DNA of 35,633 bases from a virus: positions 1-35,633 of IMG/VR virus record IMGVR_UViG_3300042894_000586; one strand, written 5' to 3'. Shown piece by piece: positions 22,801 to 29,594 of this stretch (position 1 is the stretch's first letter; each line of letters starts with the position of its first letter). Under the pieces are notes generated by a model. It saw nothing but the letters and a program-made list of their open reading frames with translations. It searched no databases and had not been told where the DNA came from. The position numbers were made by a program, and so were the translations under genes.

Positions 22801-23278
22801 TGCACCAAATCACATTGTAAGGATTGGAGTGGTGGCAAGAACAAGTCCGACCAATGGTAGAATAGTTTACACAATTATAAACGGGTTTGAGTTAGATGAA
22901 ATCCATGACGTTAGTTTAAACTCTGAGGCGAATTTTGATTTATTAGTTTATGAAACTTCAACGGGGTTATGGAAGAACAAATCTTTAGCAACCATAAATA
23001 GTGGGGCAGGATACTCAGGTCAAGTGACAATAGACTTTGGAACGGTAGAAAGTTCTTTTGTTAGACATACAGTCTTAAACTCAAAGGCTTTAACGGGAAG
23101 TATAATATTAGTTTCGCCATCGGGATTGGCAACGGCAGACCATGACCCTGACGATTACCAATGGGATAATGTGAGTGGGTATGCTACTAATATAGTGAAC
23201 GGAGTTTCTTTCGACATTATCGGAGTCGCACCTAATGAAACATGGGGACGATATACAATGAATTACATAATAAAATAA
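19895..23278 (+). CDS. Large tail-tip/host-recognition protein, 1127 aa
   Basis: The N-terminal part (residues 1-140: VDIPGSKLNDFVFKSLF, then CQLNEIKILNNDQVTYSITIYG) resembles the conserved N-terminal domain of tail-tip proteins in phages of Bacteroidota. The centre is beta-rich. Around 735-810 the sequence has repeating short Asn/Gly units (GNGNNLGGDNSNVIIQGDNN), probably a beta-helix-like segment. A Gly linker (about 836-841) leads to a C-terminal domain (about 850-1127) that likely contacts the receptor. It is the largest gene of the genome and follows the distal tail gene by overlap. Confidence 0.75.
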   Translation: MRNELVIGGYSIDTIEDIDINITKEVYNIDDPSKRQSDFSKSVDIPGSKLNDFVFKSLFDVSFSIRNSDQLNPDFNPSKKATCIYYQDTLQQISGYCQLNEIKILNNDQVTYSITIYGKNIDIFSKLTDKTLNDLTTLGTATWNDTEIVNSWTATFDPTIKLTYPMVDVGLDKFGFNGDASTVISHNYNSFKPFIYVGHIINAIFEEAEVPLEVASFFNTPQFQKLILQCDVAKFKMNEGEKAASIVTATRSTNQTLSLVSTANAGNRALEYANALQFNITGLDPLGQYNATTGTFTKLVNGYTNFEVEFTVEVSTTMTGGDTGDLYFYAIKKTGSTYTYIDSISASIPATLANHDYRFAIDSVLLQAGDEVRFCVGNFMYYGAFDNSKISGLVFKNTTNSYTQYVDGQIEYGQTFPIERILPNMKQTDFLMAIIKMFNLYMSPIYETGVVIEPRDTYYTNDIVDWTELLDTSKDFTIKPQGLLENKELVFTYTENGDDLNKLFKQATSFNFGYRDLIFDNEFVKETKKVEIPFCLIPLQTDDDKNTVMRTIFDGETQEKSPKPIIAYFGGMKSGKLRYWNYNNTSATNYTTYPYAGHVDDLTAPNYDLAFDVQDFYYYLTPQSSGVTTTDNNLYNQFHKSQWEQIGNKDSKLVEAWFKLRPNDIANLDFRKTYWVKDNAYRLLTVQDYDPNGNSTTLCKLLKFAYQDAFVPTILQSSGGNGQGEKDGGYNTTRNVIKKGLLATGGNVINDNTNGIVVTGNGNNLGGDNSNVIIQGDNNVILPGITDVVLINTSGLTIAESGVQYIDGIKVDFGTPINGYVVAYDSATNSVKFTAPGGGGGGDMYKSVYDTDDDGIVDNAETINVTVRNSTGATLHKGKIVYLQGSTGYRPNAILAQANAESTSSGTFGVVMADIANNADGNVCAVGTLHTLDTRVGAPNPFTALTLTDGDILWLDPANAGYVTNVKPTAPNHIVRIGVVARTSPTNGRIVYTIINGFELDEIHDVSLNSEANFDLLVYETSTGLWKNKSLATINSGAGYSGQVTIDFGTVESSFVRHTVLNSKALTGSIILVSPSGLATADHDPDDYQWDNVSGYATNIVNGVSFDIIGVAPNETWGRYTMNYIIK

Positions 23279-23285
23279 ATAAAAT

Positions 23286-24749
23286 ATGGCTAACAAAATA
23301 CAAGGCGGAACAAACAACGCAGGACTCGTAAACGTAGATGCAAACTACCAATTAAAGATAAGTCCCGAAGTGGATATCTTAACAAACCCTCAATATATTG
23401 GGGCGGTTAAAATTGTTTCTGAGAATGACGGAGGCACTAAAATGAGTGAACCTTACTTATTGAGTCCTGAAACGGATAGTGACTTTAGATTAAGAATGAG
23501 TTTAGACACTCCTTTGGATGATGAAACATTCAACTATACGGCTCAAAATACGGGTAAGCATAACAACCAATCCACAACCATGACTTATACCTATGGTACG
23601 GGTGGCTTGTTAACGAATGGTTCATCGATTACCACTACTACTACTGGCTTATCATTGTCTACTTATGCTATGTTTGCCTTTCCGTCTAATGGTGCGGTAT
23701 TGTACAATCAAGCTGATTTATCTTTCTCTAATCAACCCGTTGCAAATACTATTGTAGACTTTGGTTTATTCTTAAGGCCGACATCAAATCCATACGCTCC
23801 GACGGATGGTGCTTACTTTAGATTAAACGCTTCAGGTTTATTCGGGGTTGTCAATCATAACGGTACTGAAAATACTACATCTGCATTTGCATTTACTTAT
23901 GACAATAACCATGTCTATAAATTTATTGTAGCGGCTTCTAATAATAGGGTTAATTTTTGGATAGACGATGTTCTTTACGGTTCTATTTCCACTCCGATAT
24001 CTCAAGGGCAACCTTTCATGGCATCTGCTTTACCTTTCTCATTAAGACACGTTATAACGGGAGGCGCAGCAGGTGGAGTGTTCCAAGCTACTTTAAGGGG
24101 TTATGGAGTTTCAGTTTGTGGATTGAATCAACCAAGAACATTAGGGGAAACGGGTAACGCAATGTATGGTGCTTATCAAGGTTTAAGCGGTGGAACAATG
24201 GGAAGTTTATCTACTTATGTAAACTCAACAAACCCGACTGCGGCAGTTCCTGCTAACGCATCTTTAACGGCTAACTTACCAAGTGGATTAGGTGGTATGG
24301 CTTTTGAAACATTTACTTTGGCGGTTAACACTGATGGTATCTTAATGTCTTATCAAGTCCCTGCGGGTACGGTTTCGGTTATGGGGAAACGATTGAAAAT
24401 ATTAGGTGTTAAATTATCTTCATTTGTTCAGACTGTTTTAGTGGGTGGGCCAATGGTTAGAACATTCGCTTTGAACTTTGGGCATACGGTTGTATCAATA
24501 GCAGCAGCAGAGTCAGCGATTGCAAAAGCAAGGAGAGTAGTTTTACTTCCCGAACTTAGCCAAACAGTCACCGCAGCACAAGCAGTTAGTACTATGTTAT
24601 CTCAACCTTTAGGTGGCGTGAGTATGTTTCTTGAGCCGATCTATGTGAATCCAGGCGAATTTATCTCACTATCGGTTAAACACATCGGAACTGTTGGAAC
24701 AAGTGGAACAATCGCAACAAGTATGCAATACATTTATTCTTGGGAATAA
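23286..24749 (+). CDS. Tail-associated structural protein, 487 aa
   Basis: The first 80 residues (GGTNNAGLVNVDANYQLKI ... YLLSPETDSDFRLRMSLDTP) form a pattern that recurs in structural proteins of gut and environmental phages of Bacteroidota. A Thr/Ser-rich segment (ITTTTTGLSLST) and a lectin-like beta region (about 115-270) follow. The C-terminal third is also beta-rich. It could be a tail fibre or decoration protein. It lies eight bases after the large tail gene and nine before the tape measure. Confidence 0.55.
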   Translation: MANKIQGGTNNAGLVNVDANYQLKISPEVDILTNPQYIGAVKIVSENDGGTKMSEPYLLSPETDSDFRLRMSLDTPLDDETFNYTAQNTGKHNNQSTTMTYTYGTGGLLTNGSSITTTTTGLSLSTYAMFAFPSNGAVLYNQADLSFSNQPVANTIVDFGLFLRPTSNPYAPTDGAYFRLNASGLFGVVNHNGTENTTSAFAFTYDNNHVYKFIVAASNNRVNFWIDDVLYGSISTPISQGQPFMASALPFSLRHVITGGAAGGVFQATLRGYGVSVCGLNQPRTLGETGNAMYGAYQGLSGGTMGSLSTYVNSTNPTAAVPANASLTANLPSGLGGMAFETFTLAVNTDGILMSYQVPAGTVSVMGKRLKILGVKLSSFVQTVLVGGPMVRTFALNFGHTVVSIAAAESAIAKARRVVLLPELSQTVTAAQAVSTMLSQPLGGVSMFLEPIYVNPGEFISLSVKHIGTVGTSGTIATSMQYIYSWE

Positions 24750-24758
24750 TTTTAAACA

Positions 24759-26429
24759 ATGGCAAAAACTAAAATAGAAGTAGACTTAGTCATCAAAGGT
24801 GGCGAAAGTGTTGAGCAGGTAGAACAAAAAACCAAGAGTCTAAAAACTCAGCTAAAGGAAATGAAAGCTTTATTGGCTTCAGGGACTTTAGACAATGCTC
24901 AGTTTAATAAGTTATCAAAAGAGGCGGGTGATTTACAAGACAAGATAGGTGACGTAAATCAACAAGTTAAGAACTTAGCAAGTGACTCTAAGAGATTGGA
25001 CGGTTTAATTTCCATAACTCAAGGTATTGTCGGGGGGTTTGCTGCGGTTCAAGGTATTACGGCAATGGTTGGAACTGAGAATGAGGACTTGCAAAAGACA
25101 ATGGTTAAGTTGCAAGGGGCAATGTCAGCACTTGCAGGGATTCAAGCAGTCGCTAACACACTTAACAAAACAAGTGCAGCCTACACTACTGCGAATACTA
25201 TCGCAACTAACATAAGTACATTTGCTCAGAAGAGATATGCAGCAGCCGTAGGAACTACAACGGGTGCAATGAGGTTGTTAAGGATAGCAGGGGCAGCGTT
25301 AGGAATCGGTTTAATTATCGGTGCGATTGCTTTACTTGTTACCAATTTTGACAAACTTAAAAATGTAGTAGGGAAGTTTATCCCAAGTTTAGACACATTG
25401 TCAAAAGGGTTTAAGGCGGCTTATAATGCAGTGACTGACTTTATAGGGATTAGTTCAGAGGGCAAAAGAAAAGTTGAGGAATTTGAAAAGGCAAATAATA
25501 AAAAGAATAAATCTTTAGAGAATGAAATAGAAATACTTGAGGCAATTGGTGGTAAAGAAGAACAAATTTATCGCAAGAAGTCTTTAATAATTTCAAATAA
25601 CATTTTACAACTTGAAAGACAAAAACTACAAGGCATAGTATCTGCTGAAGAATATCAAACTAAGCTTGAAGAATTAAGACAAGAGGATAAAGTTTTAGAG
25701 GCTCAACACAATAAACAAATTTTAGACAGTAAAAAGAAAGTAGGCAAAGAAAAAGTTGTTGTACAAAAAACCGTCAAAGAAGAATTAAAGTTAGAGCAAC
25801 AAGATTCTCATGTACAATTATATTTAGACAATGTTAAACAAGGGGAGGAAGATATGGCTTTGCTTATGTCACAACTTGAGGCAGAGGTTTTGGCAGAACA
25901 AGAGGCAACCGATAAAAAGTTGGCATTAGAAAAACAGTTGTTTGATAATAAATTAAACCTAACAAGGGATGGGTTAAATGCTTTAAGTGATTTAACATCT
26001 GCATTTGCGGGCAAATCAGAAGAGGGGCAAAGAAGAGCCTTTGCAGTAAATAAAGCGTTAAACATAAGTACTACAATTATAGATACTTATTTATCAGCGC
26101 AGAAAGCCTATGCTTCACAGTTAAGTATTCCGACACCTGATGCACCAATAAGGGCGCAAATAGCCGCAGGGATAGCAACCGCAAGTGGTTTAGCAAGAGT
26201 GGTAGCGATTGGGAGAACTGAATTTGGAGGTAAGGGTGTTAGTAATACTGGAGGCGGTGGTGGTGGTATAGGTGGGGGCAATTTCTCAAGTCAACCTCCA
26301 AGAATAGATACATTCCAAAGTAACCGTAACCCAATGAGTGCTAACCAAAGAGTCTATGTTTTAGAAAAGGACATAACGGATTCTCAAGGTCGAGTAGCGA
26401 GGATTAGGCATAACGCAACTTTGATTTAA
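24759..26429 (+). CDS. Tape measure protein, 556 aa
   Basis: A Lys/Gln-rich coiled-coil N-terminus (VEQVEQKTKSLKTQLKEMKA) is followed by alpha-helical repeats and a glycine/alanine hydrophobic stretch (about 173-194) that can span a membrane. A second long coiled coil lies around 235-420. A Gly run (about 497-510) precedes the C-terminus. This arrangement is typical of tape measure proteins, which set tail length and help DNA pass the membrane. At 556 residues the tail would be short for a siphophage (on the order of 80 nm by the usual 0.15 nm per residue rule). Confidence 0.75.
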   Translation: MAKTKIEVDLVIKGGESVEQVEQKTKSLKTQLKEMKALLASGTLDNAQFNKLSKEAGDLQDKIGDVNQQVKNLASDSKRLDGLISITQGIVGGFAAVQGITAMVGTENEDLQKTMVKLQGAMSALAGIQAVANTLNKTSAAYTTANTIATNISTFAQKRYAAAVGTTTGAMRLLRIAGAALGIGLIIGAIALLVTNFDKLKNVVGKFIPSLDTLSKGFKAAYNAVTDFIGISSEGKRKVEEFEKANNKKNKSLENEIEILEAIGGKEEQIYRKKSLIISNNILQLERQKLQGIVSAEEYQTKLEELRQEDKVLEAQHNKQILDSKKKVGKEKVVVQKTVKEELKLEQQDSHVQLYLDNVKQGEEDMALLMSQLEAEVLAEQEATDKKLALEKQLFDNKLNLTRDGLNALSDLTSAFAGKSEEGQRRAFAVNKALNISTTIIDTYLSAQKAYASQLSIPTPDAPIRAQIAAGIATASGLARVVAIGRTEFGGKGVSNTGGGGGGIGGGNFSSQPPRIDTFQSNRNPMSANQRVYVLEKDITDSQGRVARIRHNATLI

Positions 26430-26437
26430 GTCTATAT

Positions 26438-26466
26438 TGTACATAGTTTAATTATAAATATAATAT
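26438..26466 (+). promoter_or_regulatory. Candidate late promoter L1 (TTGTAC-N17-TATAAT)
   Basis: TTGTAC at 26438-26443, 17 bases, TATAAT at 26461-26466 inside ATATAATATA, five bases before the ATG at 26472. The whole stretch aligns well with L2 at 29167. It is not of the TAnnTTTG type, so it may be used by an altered polymerase, for example with the sigma-like protein encoded at 10153. Confidence 0.55.
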
Positions 26467-26471
26467 AATCA

Positions 26472-27635
26472 ATGAAGCTACCTTTATATGTTTTGGATAT
26501 AGACGAAAGTTTAGAGGATGAAACCTCAGTTTTCGCAGTTGGCTTAGTATTACAACCTGCTATTGAAAGGAATTGGCAGACATTTGCCGCACATGAACCT
26601 ATAATAGAACACAAATTTACTGTTGTAGATGAAGAAAAAAGGATTTTAGGAGGCTTTTTAATGGCTGCGGAACAACCAATTTACCGCAGAGACGAGGATG
26701 GGACTGAGTATTATGTCAAATTTACCGCTGAAAGCATCGCAAGAATCGTAAATAAACTCGCTAAAAGTGGCAAACCACTGTCTTTTAACCTTAATCATGA
26801 CGATAATTTGCCCGTAAAAGGTGCTTATTTACTCTCTCATTTTATAATTGATAGCAAATTAGGTATAAAAACGCCCGACGGTTTCACTCCTGCACCCGAT
26901 GGGAGTTGGTTTGGCTATGTAAAAATCGAGGATGACGCAGTTTGGGACATGGCAAAGAAAGGCGATATCAAAGGTTTTAGTGTTGAGGGTTACTTTAATG
27001 ATAAGAAAGTAGACGAAGCCGAGCAAAATGAATACGAAGAATTAAAAAATAAAATAATCAATAATATGGAATTTAATAAATTGAAAAAAGTCTTAGGCGA
27101 AGACTTGACGAATCAACTTAAGAAAGTTTTTTCTGAAGAAACGCCCGTTGTAGAACCTGCGATTGAATTAGCAGAAACTAAATTGTTAGACGGCAGCGCA
27201 AGTGTTAAAGGAACTATCGCAGTTGGCGAAAGTGTAACTTTAATTATGGCTGACGGTAGCGAAGTTGAAGTGCCTGACGGTGAACACACTTTAGAAGGTG
27301 ACATTGTTATCACTGTAACGGGTGGAGTTATCGAAGAGGTTTCAACACCTGAAGAAGAAAACCCGTTGAATGACGAAGCAATGATGTCTAAGGTAAACGA
27401 AGCATTAGAGGCTCAAGCAAATGACTTCAACACTCAGATTGCTGAAATTCACTCAAAGTATGCTAAAGAAATTGAAGCATTAAACGCAAAGACAACCGCT
27501 TTATTTAGCGCAGTTGGAATCCTTGCTAAGACCGAAGAAGCTGAACCCGTTAAGGATGATGCAAAGAGAAAGAGTGTAAGCGTAGGCGCTTCTCAATTCT
27601 CAAGATTAACTGAAATATTAAACAAAATAAAATAA
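26472..27635 (+). CDS. Prohead protease (XkdF-like) fused to scaffold-like C-terminus
   Basis: Residues 1-180 match XkdF-type prohead serine proteases: VGLVLQPAIERNW near 24, GGFLMAAEQPIYRRDEDG around 60-77, SFNLNHDD with H109 and GDIKGFSVEGYF with S170. These cut scaffold and capsid proteins during maturation. Residues 200-387 are acidic and coiled-coil-rich (EEEN ... NEALEAQANDFNTQIAEIHSKYAKEIEAL), as expected of a scaffold. In the middle (about 235-300) is a small beta repeat (VGESVTLIMADGSEVEVPDG). It lies just before the capsid gene. An internal ATG at 27066 (M199) could produce the scaffold alone. Confidence 0.75.
   Translation: MKLPLYVLDIDESLEDETSVFAVGLVLQPAIERNWQTFAAHEPIIEHKFTVVDEEKRILGGFLMAAEQPIYRRDEDGTEYYVKFTAESIARIVNKLAKSGKPLSFNLNHDDNLPVKGAYLLSHFIIDSKLGIKTPDGFTPAPDGSWFGYVKIEDDAVWDMAKKGDIKGFSVEGYFNDKKVDEAEQNEYEELKNKIINNMEFNKLKKVLGEDLTNQLKKVFSEETPVVEPAIELAETKLLDGSASVKGTIAVGESVTLIMADGSEVEVPDGEHTLEGDIVITVTGGVIEEVSTPEEENPLNDEAMMSKVNEALEAQANDFNTQIAEIHSKYAKEIEALNAKTTALFSAVGILAKTEEAEPVKDDAKRKSVSVGASQFSRLTEILNKIK
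27066..27635 (+). CDS. Possible nested scaffold protein, 189 aa (internal start)
   Basis: ATG 27066 is in frame with the protease gene at M199, exactly where the protease domain ends and a new helical domain begins (MEFNKLKKVLGEDLTNQLKK). The bases before it are A/T only-rich, like the other starts of this genome. Lambda C/Nu3 and related phages make scaffold from such nested starts. There is no direct proof here. Confidence 0.4.
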   Translation: MEFNKLKKVLGEDLTNQLKKVFSEETPVVEPAIELAETKLLDGSASVKGTIAVGESVTLIMADGSEVEVPDGEHTLEGDIVITVTGGVIEEVSTPEEENPLNDEAMMSKVNEALEAQANDFNTQIAEIHSKYAKEIEALNAKTTALFSAVGILAKTEEAEPVKDDAKRKSVSVGASQFSRLTEILNKIK

Positions 27636-27640
27636 ATAAG

Positions 27641-28603
27641 ATGAAACTTAAAAAATTCGCATACGACACCACTGGATTACCAGCAGTCGTTAATGACCAA
27701 TCACTTGAACTATTAATCCGTTCTTTCTATGAAGGCAAAACGGGTGCTACTTTCGCCAAGCAAACGGGTATCAAGAGTACCGCAGATTTGCATTACATCA
27801 CCACTGAGTTATTCTACCAAGCTGACACTGCTTGTGCATTTAACGCTTCGGGTAAAACTGGTTTCTCTAAAAGAACCATCACAGTAGGTAAAATCAAGGT
27901 ACAACAAGAGTTTTGCGCAAAAGAACTTGAAGGATTTTGGACTGAGAGAGCCTTAAGACCAGGCACTATGTATGACTATATTGCATTCGAAGCTGACTTT
28001 ACTAACTTCCTTGTAGGTTTGTTGACTGAAGCTAAAGAAACTGCATTATGGCAATCTGCAATCGGTGGTTCAGGTGGTGCTAACTTGACTCAATTCGATG
28101 GTTTCAACAAAATCATTCTTGATGCTTCTGCTACTACAATCAACGGTAACCCAAGCGGTATCACTACTGGAACGGGCATCACTTCTGCAAACGTAGTATC
28201 TATCTTTGACGGAATATGGGCATTGCTTCCTGCTAAATTGAAAGGTAAATCTGATTTGCAATTCATGTGTGGTAGCGATATTTTTGATAAGTTAATCCTT
28301 GCATTGAAAGCTGCTAATTTATTCCACTATGATGGTGTGAACGGTTCTGCTTACCAATCTCAAGAACTAATCTTACCGGGTACTGGAATCAAGGTAGTTG
28401 CATACTTCGGATTAGACGGAACAAACCGCATCCACTTAGGTCGCACTTCTAACTTCATTATCGGTACTGACTTGGAGTCTGACGAAGATATGTTTAACAT
28501 CAGAGAGAACCCAATCTCTTTAACTATGATGCTTGATATTCACTTCAAAGTTGGTACTCAAGTGAAATTCCCGAACGAAATCGTAACCTTTAAATTAGTT
28601 TAA
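27641..28603 (+). CDS. Major capsid protein
   Basis: A 320-residue protein placed directly after the protease/scaffold gene. The N-terminal segment (LPAVVNDQSLELLIRSFYEG), the centre (GTMYDYIAFEADFTNFLVGLLTEAKETALWQ) and the end (SLTMMLDIHFKVGTQVKFPNEIV) fit capsid proteins of phages of Bacteroidota with the HK97-type fold. It contains GFSKRTITVGKIKVQQEFC, a typical beta segment. There is no long N-terminal delta domain, consistent with a separate scaffold. The start at ATG 27641 has the A/T-rich leader AAATAAATAAG typical of highly expressed genes of this phylum. Confidence 0.85.
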   Translation: MKLKKFAYDTTGLPAVVNDQSLELLIRSFYEGKTGATFAKQTGIKSTADLHYITTELFYQADTACAFNASGKTGFSKRTITVGKIKVQQEFCAKELEGFWTERALRPGTMYDYIAFEADFTNFLVGLLTEAKETALWQSAIGGSGGANLTQFDGFNKIILDASATTINGNPSGITTGTGITSANVVSIFDGIWALLPAKLKGKSDLQFMCGSDIFDKLILALKAANLFHYDGVNGSAYQSQELILPGTGIKVVAYFGLDGTNRIHLGRTSNFIIGTDLESDEDMFNIRENPISLTMMLDIHFKVGTQVKFPNEIVTFKLV

Positions 28604-28604
28604 T

Positions 28605-29120
28605 ATGCCGTGCTTACTATCAACAGGATTCACTCTTGATTGCCGAGATAGTATCGGTGGAGTGGACGAAGTTTACATCGGAGAATTAGAGTATCTTAAT
28701 ACTACTACTTTCACAACTTCAGCAGGTTTAGTTTCAGCAATGGCAATGACGGGTGGCAAAAAGTTCTACAAATATGAACTTAGACGTAACACGGCAGAGG
28801 CTAAGGCAGACAACGCAGGGGAGGTTACAAGTGGAAGCGGTTACATCATGCAAAGCGTAGAGTTTCAACTCGATCGTTTTGATGTTGCTAAACGTAATGA
28901 GATTCGAGTACTTGCTCAAAAACCTTTGATGTTTATCGTTAAAGATAAAAACGGTTTATTTAGTTTGTTCGGTTCTGAGAATGGTTTAGACCTATCTACG
29001 GGAACGGCAGGAACGGGCAAAGGTGCAAGTGACTTAAACGGTTTTGTATTGACATTCACTGGCGAAGAGAAGACCTATCCTTATGGAATCTCTCAAGCTA
29101 TTGTTACTACATTAATCTAA
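28605..29120 (+). CDS. Putative major tail-tube protein, 171 aa
   Basis: The start (LLSTGFTLDCRDSIGGVDEVYI) and the end (FTGEEKTYPYGI) recur in a structural protein family in phages of Bacteroidota. It is a beta-rich protein of tube-protein size without membrane segments. It follows the capsid gene by one base and is closed by a terminator, so it is probably made in large amounts. A minor capsid or decoration role is an alternative. Confidence 0.55.
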   Translation: MPCLLSTGFTLDCRDSIGGVDEVYIGELEYLNTTTFTTSAGLVSAMAMTGGKKFYKYELRRNTAEAKADNAGEVTSGSGYIMQSVEFQLDRFDVAKRNEIRVLAQKPLMFIVKDKNGLFSLFGSENGLDLSTGTAGTGKGASDLNGFVLTFTGEEKTYPYGISQAIVTTLI

Positions 29121-29139
29121 TAAATTATAATTAAAGAAA

Positions 29140-29168
29140 GGGAGGCTTAACGGCTTCCCTTTTTTTTT
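29140..29168 (+). terminator. Rho-independent terminator after the capsid operon
   Basis: GGGAGGC (29140-29146) pairs with GCTTCCC (29153-29159), with one G-U pair and a 6-base loop, followed by nine T (29160-29168). It ends the transcript of protease, capsid and tail-tube genes. Confidence 0.85.
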
Positions 29169-29194
29169 GTACTTAAGTTACTTTATCATATAAT
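29167..29194 (+). promoter_or_regulatory. Candidate late promoter L2 (TTGTAC-N16-TATAAT)
   Basis: TTGTAC at 29167-29172 begins in the terminator's T run; 16 bases later comes TATAAT at 29189-29194 within ATATAATATA, seven bases before the ATG at 29202. It aligns with L1 over about 36 bases including TTGTACnTA and ATATAATATAA. A terminator followed at once by this element supports a real promoter. Confidence 0.55.
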
Positions 29195-29201
29195 ATAAGT
29201 A

Positions 29202-29594
29202 ATGATTCGACTTAATCTTGGAAGTAACGTTGTGGTATTGACTTTGTCTGAAAAGATAACTATATCCTCGCCTAACTTCTTGTTTGAATTTATTAACAAT
29301 CAAACGCAAATAAAGTACTATTGTATCTCAAGTGATTTAAGCCTATATCCTGAGAGATATAATAAGTTTACAATAGTTGTAAAGACAACTACACCGAGTC
29401 CATTAGTAGGCGAAATTCAGATACCTTTAGGCGATGAATACACCTACAACGTTTACGAACAAGTAAGTTCAACTAATTTAGTGCCTACTGGTTTAAATGT
29501 AGTTGAAAATGGACTAATGACCTATGATAAAGTAATAACCTCAAGAGTAGAGCAAGAATCTACCTTAACAAGAAAAGCATATGAGCCAAACTAA
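29202..29594 (+). CDS. Hypothetical structural protein, 130 aa
   Basis: A beta-rich protein. LNLGSNVVVLTLSEK and SSDLSLYPERYNKFTI resemble a small family found beside portal genes of phages of Bacteroidota. The C-terminus is linked to the portal by a 14-base overlap. It is possibly a virion component; the role is not known. Confidence 0.6.
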   Translation: MIRLNLGSNVVVLTLSEKITISSPNFLFEFINNQTQIKYYCISSDLSLYPERYNKFTIVVKTTTPSPLVGEIQIPLGDEYTYNVYEQVSSTNLVPTGLNVVENGLMTYDKVITSRVEQESTLTRKAYEPN

